Shown piece by piece: positions 7,107-12,897 of a DNA stretch of 13,151 nt. The notes beneath the pieces were generated by a model. The model made no database searches. It saw nothing but the letters and a program-made list of their open reading frames with translations, and was not told where the DNA came from. Within the stretch, counting starts at the first letter, position 1, and every line of letters starts with the position of its first letter. The DNA is from an uncultured Bacilli bacterium (GTDB lineage Bacteria; Bacillota_I; Bacilli_A; RF39; UBA660), in the NCBI GenBank assembly GCA_934086775.1, contig CAKOIJ010000028.1:1-13151 (forward strand). Direction: 5' to 3'. Made by a program: the position numbers and the translations under genes.

Positions 7107-8193
7107 ATTCAATTTTTAAAATATTTAAGTATGATATAGTATCTTCTCCAGGGGTTAAAGTAATATTCGTACTTGAAGTAACTGCCATATCTATTTTATC
7201 ATTAATATTTAAACTCACTATTATAGAGCCATTAAATGAAACATATTCCGCAGTTGAAACTTGTTTAGTAATTTTACTACCATTAATAGTTTGATTTTCT
7301 TTTCTTAATTCTAAGGATAGGTCAGCATTATTAGTGGTTTGACCACTAAAATAATAATCTATTTTATACATACCTTGTTTATTTATTTTAATAGTATTTG
7401 TAAATGATGTATCTACTTCTTTAGAGGCTGATATGTTTCCTAATTCCACTTGATTTGGAGTATTTGCTGTTAATGTATAGGAATTACCATTATTTTCATA
7501 AAGAGAAGCATATGCTTCTAAAATTGCACTACCGGTATCTCCCTTACTACCAGGAGGACCAGCAGGTCCAGTATTACCTCTTGGTATTAAAAATGTTAGA
7601 TTATGAGTATTATCGGAAAAGTCATCTGTAACACTAGCATTTAGCCCCGGATTAATAGTTCTAGTTTCAGATATATTTACTTTTTCTCCTATACCATCAT
7701 TTCCCTTATCTCCTTTAGGTATTGAAAATGTTAAATTATGTGTATTATTAGTAAAATTATCTGTAACACTAGCATTAGAACCTGGATCAATAGTTCTAGT
7801 TTCTACTACCGTTATTTTTTCACTTTCTCCAGTATCACCCTTAGGGCCCATATCCCCTTTAGGTCCAACATCACCATCAGCACCATCAAAGCCTTGAGGA
7901 ATGTAGAAATCTAAAGTGTGAATATTATTAACATAGTTATCTACAACTCTTGCTCTTGCATTAGCATCTAATGTTTCTGTTTTACCAATTGTTATTTTAT
8001 CCCCATCTTTACCTCTTGGAATAGCAAATTCTAAAATAGCATTCTCTTTAGTACCCACATTTTTAACACTTGCATCTTGAAAAGGATAAAGAGTAGTAGT
8101 TTTACCTACTTCTATAGTAGAAGAACCATCTTCTCCTTTTGGTCCTCTTATATAGCAATATTTATATTGTTGACATGTACACTTTTTATTCAT
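7105..8193 (-). CDS. Collagen-like protein with TNF/BclA-like C-terminal domain (large)
   Basis: This 362-aa protein has a short cysteine-bearing head (Cys5, Cys7, Cys13) with no signal peptide. Short G-x-y collagen runs (17-23, 58-64, 101-122, 161-166, 206-221) alternate with four modules of about 35 residues (27-58, 67-101, 127-161, 172-206). Each module reads roughly hydrophobic-T-x-T-x-x-PG-x-x-A-x-V, an H-N/T-L-x-F strand, and ends IP-R/K-G. Modules three and four are near copies. The tail (about 223-362) is beta-rich with the GMYKIDYYFSG and NGSIIVSLN strand patterns of C1q/TNF-like trimer heads as in BclA. The expected form is a trimeric stalk with a globular head, as in exosporium filaments or fibre tips. 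It is last in the operon; AAGGAGG lies in the 9-nt gap before it. Surface or spore location is inferred. Confidence 0.82.
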   Translation of the reverse strand: MNKKCTCQQYKYCYIRGPKGEDGSSTIEVGKTTTLYPFQDASVKNVGTKENAILEFAIPRGKDGDKITIGKTETLDANARARVVDNYVNNIHTLDFYIPQGFDGADGDVGPKGDMGPKGDTGESEKITVVETRTIDPGSNASVTDNFTNNTHNLTFSIPKGDKGNDGIGEKVNISETRTINPGLNASVTDDFSDNTHNLTFLIPRGNTGPAGPPGSKGDTGSAILEAYASLYENNGNSYTLTANTPNQVELGNISASKEVDTSFTNTIKINKQGMYKIDYYFSGQTTNNADLSLELRKENQTINGSKITKQVSTAEYVSFNGSIIVSLNINDKIDMAVTSSTNITLTPGEDTISYLNILKIE

Positions 8194-8202
8194 AAAGCCT
8201 CC

Positions 8203-8754
8203 TTAAGTTGTTTCTTCTAGAAATAAATCCCCATCTGCTATAGGAATAGTAGCATAATTTATATCACTTATACTGAACTTTTTAAGAGGTGCCTCAGGAT
8301 TAGCAATTTCTATTATTTCTTCGTTTTTCTTAAGTTCTATATTTTTTAATTCTTCACTAAATGTATGTTTTCCATCACTGCTTATTTGTTTATAGTATAC
8401 TTTTAAACTATTATTTTCTGAAAATGGTACATTATTAAAAATAGCATATCCATCTTGATTTGTTTCTACTTCTATACCTATATTATTTCCTGTGTAGTCT
8501 GTTCTTATAAATTTAGCACCAATAATATTAACTCCAGTACTAGGATCTCCAGTATCAGTAACATGTAATTTTAAAATTCCTGAAGCAGATATAGTAAAAA
8601 CATAGGTTTCGATGTTATCTACTATTTCTATACTTTTAGGTGACAGAGAACTGTTATCATATCCTGGAATATCTGCAGTTGCATTATACTTTCCATTAAC
8701 GATTTCTGTACTACCAAGTCCATTGGTTATTGGTATCTTATGTTTTATTGCCAT
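8203..8754 (-). CDS. Prealbumin-fold (SpaA/Cna-B-like) surface-type protein
   Basis: This 183-aa protein has an N-terminal part (about 5-58) with the GKYNATADIPGYDN strand pattern, then a prealbumin-like beta sandwich (about 59-145): LKLHVTDTG, GAKFIRTD, the TNQDGYAIFNNVPF strand-turn typical of SpaA/Cna-B folds (118-131), and the YYKQISSDGKHTF strands. A short tail (150-183) ends in DGDLFLEE. There is no signal peptide and no LPxTG signal. Family knowledge suggests a structural, adhesive or spacer role rather than an enzyme; whether an isopeptide bond can form is unclear. The ATG overlaps the end of the preceding 114-aa gene by 10 nt, so translation is probably coupled. A beta-sandwich protein next to collagen-like stalks suggests one shared assembly. 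Confidence 0.7.
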   Translation of the reverse strand: MAIKHKIPITNGLGSTEIVNGKYNATADIPGYDNSSLSPKSIEIVDNIETYVFTISASGILKLHVTDTGDPSTGVNIIGAKFIRTDYTGNNIGIEVETNQDGYAIFNNVPFSENNSLKVYYKQISSDGKHTFSEELKNIELKKNEEIIEIANPEAPLKKFSISDINYATIPIADGDLFLEETT

Positions 8755-9089
8755 AAAGTAATTTCTCCTTCCTTTATATTAACTTTATTATAGTTAGAAT
8801 CATATACAATTATATTTTTGATATTTCCTTTTTTATTTTCAATTTTATTATCTAAACAGATAGAATAATTATATCCTCTTATAGCATATATTGGTATATT
8901 AATTATTCTTCCTTTAGAATGTATTTCTAACTTATATGTATTTTTATTATATATAGGTAACTTTATTTTTTCTAAATTATTTATTTTTTTAATACAAACT
9001 ATTTTATTACATTTATTTTTTAAATAAAGAGTAGTTCCATTTATTAAGCAGTTGGATTTTAAATTTATATTAATGAAATCTTTGTTCAT
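8745..9089 (-). CDS. Unrecognised 114-aa beta-rich protein of the surface operon
   Basis: I do not recognise this protein. It is Lys/Asn/Ile-rich with alternating hydrophobic-polar patterns (IYAIRGYNYSICLD at 66-79, NIIVYDSNYNKVNI at 92-105), which suggests a small all-beta domain. It has four cysteines (Cys14, Cys27, Cys32, Cys78), no signal peptide, no membrane helix, and ends in Leu-Trp-Gln. The ribosome binding site GAGGTGA sits a few nt upstream. A 51-nt A/T-rich gap with a TATAAT separates it from the upstream gene, the only sizeable gap in the operon, so an internal promoter is possible. Its 10-nt overlap with the prealbumin-fold gene suggests the two proteins are made together, perhaps as partners; its cysteines could join the same disulfide network as the collagen heads. 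That is inference. Confidence 0.6.
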   Translation of the reverse strand: MNKDFININLKSNCLINGTTLYLKNKCNKIVCIKKINNLEKIKLPIYNKNTYKLEIHSKGRIINIPIYAIRGYNYSICLDNKIENKKGNIKNIIVYDSNYNKVNIKEGEITLWQ

Positions 9090-9140
9090 AAATCACCTCA
9101 ATATATTATAATATATTCTATTTAATTATCATTGAAAAGG

Positions 9141-10964
9141 TTAAATCACTATTGACCAAATATATTTAGTATAATATTCTTCGTTTAGGTTATTGTTATT
9201 TATTTTAAGTAGTAAACCTTTATCTTTTTCATAATTAATTTCTTTGATAGATATTTCATCTATATTCTTGATATTTTGATAAATACTAGTTGGTTGTGTA
9301 CTTATTTGTAGTATTTCATTATTATTTTTAAATATTAAAGAATCAATTAATACCTTATTATTATCACTCATTAAAGGATTTATATAATTAATAAATAATT
9401 CATAGTTAGTAGCGTTATTTCTACTATCAATAATAATAATATTACTAGGTTTTATTTTATTATATATATTATTTTCACTAGGTAATGAAATATCAAAATT
9501 TGTTATTTTAGTACTTTCTAAAAGAGTAACTTCTCCATTAAATGGAGTAATTATTTCTCTATCTAAATACATGTAGCTGGTAGGTTCAGCTGATGTAATT
9601 TTAATTACTGTATTATCTTGAATATTATTTTCAAGTAAATATTCGAATAATCCATTTTCATCAGATTTAACTATTTCATTAGTACCATCAAAAGATATGG
9701 ATACATCTGCGTGACGTGTAGTGTGACCAGAGATTTTAGTGGAATTACTATTTATAGGATGAATATTTATTTTGGGTTGACCTATAGAAAACTGTTTTTT
9801 ATTTTGAAAGGAAAAATTATCTAAAGAAGGTAATGTGTTTTTTTCCTCATTAGTATAATTACTATATATAACATTAGTAGTATTCTTATCAAATGTTCCT
9901 TTTACTATAGATAAAGTATCTTTTTTATACCATGAGTAGAGTGGTAAATCTTCAATTCCACCAGCTACTAAAAGGTCTTTACTATCTTTCCACATATTTA
10001 TTCTATTAAATGAAAACTCAAAATTTACAGGATTATTTGTATAAAGTACATTAGAATTTTTAGTATAAAGAACTATGTTTCTAGGATTATTAAACTTAAT
10101 ATTTTGATTATTTCCTTTAAAATAAATATTATAATTATCAATAGGAGTATTTTCGTAACTATTAATTACTAATAAACTTGCTCCTTCATTTACTGTTAAA
10201 TTTCCATATATATTCCACATAGGTACTCTTTGATGGGAATTTTCTATAAAATTTAATTTAGAAAAATCATCTATTAAAACATCTTGACATCCATTACCAA
10301 TTGTCTGTGCGAAACCATTGCCTGTTATTAGATTTAGTTCGCTACATCTAGATATTTTAAAATCTAGTCTAGGAGTGCCATTAAAGAATGCATTTTTACT
10401 TGTTATATTAACTCTGCTATTTGATAGAATTTTAAAATATGCATTAGTTGTGTGTAAATATATAAATGGAGTATTATTACTATCAATGTCACTGTTACCG
10501 CCAATTAGTATGTTATTGCATTCACATACTTTATCAGATGTAATGTTGTTAGTATCTTCAATTTTAATGTAACTGTCAATTATTTTTGTGATTCCATATT
10601 GATTGTATAAGAGTTTAACACCATTAAATCTAGTGTTGCTAAATACTATTTTAGAATTTAAATCATCGTTTATATAAATAAAGCCTGCTTTATTTGAAGA
10701 GGTTATTTTTATATTTTTAAATACTATAGTACTATTAATTGATGTACTTATAGTAGAATCAATTAAATTATTAGTAATAGTATGAGTATTAGTATTATAA
10801 GTTCCATCAATTATAATTTTAGATTTATCTCCTATGATAAAAGATTCTTCTATAGTTATATCATTATCTAGATAAATGTATGTATAAGTATTATTTTCTG
10901 TTAAAATAGTTTTAAATTCTTTAAAATTTGAAACAACAATTGTTTTATTATTTATAATATTCAT
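9141..10964 (-). CDS. Beta-helix adhesin-like protein with Ig-like and WxL-like domains
   Basis: This 607-aa protein begins with a pectate-lyase-like adhesive beta-helix (about 7-385): a short VVSNFKEFKTIL lead-in, then repeated rungs such as SKIIIDGTYNTNTHTI (48-63), STIVFKNIKITS (78-89) and SKIVFSNTRFNGVK (104-117). No catalytic pectate-lyase residues are apparent. Residues about 395-485 form an Ig-like domain (TKISGHT, ADVSISFDG, SDENGLFEYLL). The C-terminus (about 490-607) resembles a WxL-like domain: IIIDSRNNATNYELFI, an NPL-S segment, a KVLIDSLIFKN segment, GLLLKIN (583-589), and the final EEYYTKYIWSI strand. WxL-type domains normally bind cell wall, but this protein lacks a signal peptide, which is odd. 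It follows the first collagen-like gene by 9 nt, with an AAGGAGG site overlapping that gene's stop region. Confidence 0.75.
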   Translation of the reverse strand: MNIINNKTIVVSNFKEFKTILTENNTYTYIYLDNDITIEESFIIGDKSKIIIDGTYNTNTHTITNNLIDSTISTSINSTIVFKNIKITSSNKAGFIYINDDLNSKIVFSNTRFNGVKLLYNQYGITKIIDSYIKIEDTNNITSDKVCECNNILIGGNSDIDSNNTPFIYLHTTNAYFKILSNSRVNITSKNAFFNGTPRLDFKISRCSELNLITGNGFAQTIGNGCQDVLIDDFSKLNFIENSHQRVPMWNIYGNLTVNEGASLLVINSYENTPIDNYNIYFKGNNQNIKFNNPRNIVLYTKNSNVLYTNNPVNFEFSFNRINMWKDSKDLLVAGGIEDLPLYSWYKKDTLSIVKGTFDKNTTNVIYSNYTNEEKNTLPSLDNFSFQNKKQFSIGQPKINIHPINSNSTKISGHTTRHADVSISFDGTNEIVKSDENGLFEYLLENNIQDNTVIKITSAEPTSYMYLDREIITPFNGEVTLLESTKITNFDISLPSENNIYNKIKPSNIIIIDSRNNATNYELFINYINPLMSDNNKVLIDSLIFKNNNEILQISTQPTSIYQNIKNIDEISIKEINYEKDKGLLLKINNNNLNEEYYTKYIWSIVI

Positions 10965-10973
10965 AGAACCTCC

Positions 10974-11822
10974 TTAATGTATTTTTACTACGTTTAACAT
11001 AGCATTAGTGCTTCCATTAAATGAAACATTAACTGTATTAGAAGACCTTAAATTTAGAGTTAGAATATCATCTTTGTTTAAAGATATAATTGTACTACCG
11101 TTTATTGTATTAATAAAGTTAGCATCAAATTCATTTGTAACATTCGTTGCTGGTTGTAGGATGTCATTTGCTCTTACTGAGATAGTAATAGCAGTATCAT
11201 CACTAGTACTAGCACTAAAAGTGAAATTAACAAGGTATACACCAGTTTCTTTAACTTTGATAGATGAATTACCTTCATACTCAGTTAAAAAGGCTGGGCC
11301 TTGTTCTTCAATTGTGAGGACTATATCTGTTGCTGCTGGTAAATTAAATTGCTTTTCTGTTAAAGAATATCTCATTCCATAGGCATTAATCATAGAAGTA
11401 CCCGCATCACCTTTGTCACCTTTTGGTATGAAAAATACTAAATTATGTACCCAGTTTTCATAAGTGTCAATAACGTGAGCTTCTTCACCGGCGTTTAATG
11501 TTTCTATACCTTCAATATTTATATGCTCGGTTCTTCCTATTTCACCAGGTAAACCTCTTGGTCCTATTTCACCCTGGTCACCTTTGTCACCTTTAATACC
11601 TTTTGGTAATTTAAAATCAAGTATTACATCAGTAGGCGTTCCAGTGTTTTTAACTTCAGCGTTCATGTTGTTATCTACTGTTTCGACATTTCCTATTTGT
11701 ATTGTTGCAGGTCCTGGGTCCCCTTTTTCACCTTTGATTCCTTGTTCTCCTTTAGGACCGGTAGGTCCTACTATCATGCATACATTGCATAAATTTTTAT
11801 TTTTATATTGGTTATAATTCAT
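10974..11822 (-). CDS. Collagen-like protein with TNF/BclA-like C-terminal domain (small)
   Basis: First gene of the surface operon, 282 aa. A head of 18 residues with Cys12 and Cys15 precedes G-x-y collagen runs (19-38, 74-96, 134-141) that alternate with two modules of about 34 residues (41-74 and 101-134) ending in LPKG or IPKG, the same module type as in the last gene of the operon. The tail (about 142-282) is beta-rich with GVYLVNFTFSAST and NGSTIISLNKDDILTLNL patterns and ends LNVVKIH, closely matching the LNILKIE end of the partner protein, so the two heads are probably paralogous jelly-roll trimer domains. There is no signal peptide. A CGAGGTG site lies 4 nt before the ATG. The pair at both ends of the operon could form mixed or alternative filaments (inference). 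Confidence 0.82.
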   Translation of the reverse strand: MNYNQYKNKNLCNVCMIVGPTGPKGEQGIKGEKGDPGPATIQIGNVETVDNNMNAEVKNTGTPTDVILDFKLPKGIKGDKGDQGEIGPRGLPGEIGRTEHINIEGIETLNAGEEAHVIDTYENWVHNLVFFIPKGDKGDAGTSMINAYGMRYSLTEKQFNLPAATDIVLTIEEQGPAFLTEYEGNSSIKVKETGVYLVNFTFSASTSDDTAITISVRANDILQPATNVTNEFDANFINTINGSTIISLNKDDILTLNLRSSNTVNVSFNGSTNAMLNVVKIH

Positions 11823-11838
11823 TTTACACCTCGTATCT

Positions 11839-11871
11839 AGTATATAATTTATGATTTTTAGTATGGCAAGT
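11839..11871 (-). promoter_or_regulatory. Promoter of the surface operon (sigma-A or sigma-K type)
   Basis: On the - strand, TTGCCA (11869-11864) and TATATA (11846-11841) are 17 bp apart, a fair sigma-A promoter. In the same place, AC (11871-11870), a 16-nt spacer and CATAAATTA (11853-11845) match the sparse mother-cell sigma-K consensus AC-N16-CATAnnnTA exactly. The sequence alone cannot decide between them; the sigma-K motif has low information in A/T-rich DNA. Confidence 0.5.
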
Positions 11872-11892
11872 GTAATTAATTTATAATAGATA

Positions 11893-11919
11893 AAATAAAA
11901 AAATTCCTTAAATAAGGAA
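11893..11919 (-). terminator. Terminator on the - strand, upstream of the surface operon
   Basis: TTCCTTA (11904-11910) and TAAGGAA (11913-11919) form a hairpin that on the - strand runs into seven T (11903-11897). It would end any - strand transcript started in the 11920-12060 region and isolate the surface operon from it. Confidence 0.65.
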
Positions 11920-11969
11920 GAACCTATTTCGAGTGCTTATATTCAAAAGCACTACTAATAAATATTAGT
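11893..11969 (-). ncRNA. Candidate small structured RNA (three hairpins in a row)
   Basis: Read on the - strand, three perfect hairpins follow each other: ACTAATA/TATTAGT (11969-11954), AGTGCTT/AAGCACT (11953-11932) and the TTCCTTA terminator stem (11919-11904) with a T-run. No reading frame of note covers this part. A/T-rich promoter-like sequence lies upstream, but no convincing -35/-10 pair. It could be a short untranslated RNA or just stacked terminators. Confidence 0.25.
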
Positions 11970-12023
11970 TTTATATATAATATACTATAAATTTTAGTAA
12001 TTTTAACAGATAGTGTATAAAAA

Positions 12024-12052
12024 TTGCTTTTTTACATAAAATTTGGTAAAAT
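12024..12052 (+). promoter_or_regulatory. Sigma-A promoter of a short orphan transcript, with palindrome
   Basis: TTGCTT (12024-12029) and the extended -10 TGGTAAAAT (TG 12044-12045, TAAAAT 12047-12052) are 17 bp apart. An inverted repeat AAATGTAA/TTACATTT (12049-12056 and 12063-12070), including the palindrome TGTAATTACA (12058-12067), covers the start region and could be an operator. Confidence 0.55.
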
Positions 12053-12058
12053 GTAAGT

Positions 12059-12119
12059 GTAATTACATTTGAGATTAATCTTGGTCCATATTTGGGACTG
12101 ATGGTTAATCTCTTTTTAT
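12059..12119 (+). ncRNA. Candidate 60-nt small RNA, promoter directly followed by a terminator
   Basis: A transcript from the promoter above would start near 12059 and consist almost only of one long hairpin: a 10-bp stem (12071-12080 with 12103-12112) extended by about seven more pairs (12081-12087 with 12095-12101), loop ATATTTG, then TTTTT. No coding frame fits between. It may be a small RNA, a decoy transcript, or the leader of a gene lost when the neighbouring element inserted. Confidence 0.35.
12071..12119 (+). terminator. Strong intrinsic terminator on the + strand
   Basis: The 17-bp imperfect stem (12071-12087 with 12095-12112, one bulge, wobble pairs) is followed by TTTTTATTTT. It would block + strand transcription from reaching the tRNA remnant and the element. 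Confidence 0.75.
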
Positions 12120-12163
12120 TTTCTAAATTAAAAAAATAGTACCTAAATAACAAACATATAAAC

Positions 12164-12188
12164 AAAAAAGTCCTTAAATAAGGACTTT
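12164..12188 (-). terminator. Terminator downstream of the former tRNA gene
   Basis: AAAGTCCTTA (12167-12176) and TAAGGACTTT (12179-12188) form a 10-bp hairpin whose - strand T-run is at 12169-12164. It lies 11 bp past the CCA end of the tRNA remnant on the same strand, as expected for the terminator of a tRNA transcript. Confidence 0.75.
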
Positions 12189-12199
12189 ATAAACATAAT

Positions 12200-12226
12200 T
12201 GGTGGAGAATGTGGGACTTGAACCCA
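12200..12226 (-). other. tRNA 3'-end remnant, probable attachment site (att) of an integrated element
   Basis: On the - strand this reads the last part of a tRNA gene: T-loop TTCAAGT (12222-12216), T-stem 3' strand CCCAC (12215-12211), acceptor 3' strand ATTCTCC (12210-12204), discriminator A and encoded CCA (12202-12200). Identity to a tRNA breaks in the 5' T-stem strand, where TGGG is preceded by A instead of G, and no D-arm, anticodon arm or matching 5' acceptor GGAGAAT follows. Such fragments remain when a tyrosine-recombinase element inserts into a tRNA 3' end. The tRNA terminator on the left places host DNA to the left and the element to the right; the restored tRNA should be at the far end, outside the window. 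Isotype cannot be fixed. Confidence 0.8.
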
Positions 12227-12250
12227 TGTATATAATCAGGAAAGGTTATT

Positions 12251-12436
12251 TTGAATTATTTTATTGTTTATGATATAAATGATTTTGTAGTCTGTTATCT
12301 TAATAATATTTATGAATTATGTGTTTTTAGTGGTTTAAGAATAAAGGATGTTAATTATAAATTTAATCATGTTAAAGACAATATAATTAATATAAATGTA
12401 GATAACTTAAGGTATAAAGTTTACAAGTTTAGTTAG
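12251..12436 (+). CDS. Small phage-type hypothetical protein, TTG start
   Basis: This 61-codon gene is the first in the element, 24 bp from the end of the tRNA remnant. The protein starts NYFIVYDINDFVVCYLNNIYEL after the TTG-encoded Met and ends RYKVYKFS. This resembles small proteins common in Firmicutes phages and mobile elements, with an N-terminal beta hairpin (YFIVYD-x-x-DFVV), a short helix-turn-helix-sized segment (YELCVFSGLRIKDVNYKF) and a terminal YKVYKF strand; family membership is from memory of pattern, not from a search. TTG 12251 is supported by AGGAAAGG (12238-12245) 5 nt upstream; no in-frame ATG precedes it. It runs into the next gene, whose binding site overlaps its stop codon. 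Function unknown. Confidence 0.55.
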   Translation: MNYFIVYDINDFVVCYLNNIYELCVFSGLRIKDVNYKFNHVKDNIININVDNLRYKVYKFS

Positions 12437-12447
12437 GGAGGAAAAAA

Positions 12448-12669
12448 ATGAAAAATAATGATAAATATGACTCAGTTGATTGGTTTGTTCTTATGTTAGG
12501 TTTATCTATTTTAATATCTGTTATTTTCTTTAGTATTTATGAATATAAAAAAGGCATATTTAATATACATAATGATTATGAAACTGATTGTGTAGAATTT
12601 TATAAAGAAAATGGTTATGTATTAGATAGTTGCGAAAAATGGAAAAATAAATTAAAAAATATAGATTAA
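12448..12669 (+). CDS. Small single-pass membrane protein of the element
   Basis: This 73-aa protein has a charged start (MKNNDKYDS), one transmembrane helix (about 12-31) and a hydrophilic tail with Cys48 and Cys62 in CVEFYKENGYVLDSC, which could form a disulfide if the tail is outside. A GGGAGG site (12436-12441) overlaps the previous stop codon, 6 nt before the ATG, so the two genes form an operon. A terminator overlaps its own stop codon. I do not recognise the protein; small membrane proteins of this size occur in phages as holin-like, superinfection-exclusion or filamentous-phage minor coat proteins, but nothing here selects one. Confidence 0.55.
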   Translation: MKNNDKYDSVDWFVLMLGLSILISVIFFSIYEYKKGIFNIHNDYETDCVEFYKENGYVLDSCEKWKNKLKNID

Positions 12670-12687
12670 TTTCTATATTTTTTTTAT
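12657..12687 (+). terminator. Intrinsic terminator within the element
   Basis: AAATATAGA (12657-12665) and TCTATATTT (12672-12680) form a 9-bp stem followed by a long T-run. It includes the stop codon of the 73-aa gene. Confidence 0.75.
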
Positions 12688-12747
12688 TTTGGGTCGAGAT
12701 AGTTTTTTTTCATGCTACACTTTTATTATAGAAAGGAGAGTGTAGAT

Positions 12748-12894
12748 ATGGATGTTAAAGCTAAATTAGTTGAAAAGGTTTCTAAAAAGGGTAATAGTTA
12801 CGTTTGTATTGAAGTTTATATAACTCCAAACATTAAAAAACTTGTATTCTTAACTGATGCAGAAGTTGAATTATTAAGATTATCAGTAAAATAA
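12748..12894 (+). CDS. 48-aa basic/acidic hypothetical protein of the element
   Basis: The protein runs MDVKAKLVEKVSKKGNSYVC to ELLRLSVK. It has a basic first half (KAKLVEKVSKKG) with two beta strands (about 3-9 and 17-25), a further strand (KKLVFL, 30-35) and a short acidic helix (TDAEVELLRL, 36-45). I chose ATG 12748 because AAAGGAG (12732-12738) is 9 nt upstream; the in-frame ATG at 12712 has no binding site. The fold pattern resembles very small nucleic-acid-associated proteins seen in Firmicutes mobile elements, but I cannot name a family. It precedes the tRNA-like RNA with no gap. Confidence 0.55.
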   Translation: MDVKAKLVEKVSKKGNSYVCIEVYITPNIKKLVFLTDAEVELLRLSVK

Positions 12895-12897
12895 TTG

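Noticed and set aside
10318..11817. Open frames on the + strand opposite the surface operon (10318-10572, 11008-11382, 11584-11817)
   Set aside because: They are mirror frames of the collagen-like and beta-helix genes; the Pro/Gly-rich one is the complement of the collagen codons. No initiation signals.
7105..11822. Phage tail-fibre module
   Set aside because: Similar collagen/IPKG modules occur in tail fibres, but no tail, baseplate, chaperone, holin or lysin gene is adjacent and the flanks are host genes with their own terminators. Kept only as an alternative.
11971..12165. 64-codon frame on the - strand
   Set aside because: It spans the promoter and terminator of the + strand transcript, has no ribosome binding site and a low-complexity product.
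12226..12236. TATAAT at 12231-12236 as a promoter for the first gene of the element
   Set aside because: Transcription would start inside the ribosome binding site of the gene and no -35 box is placed correctly.
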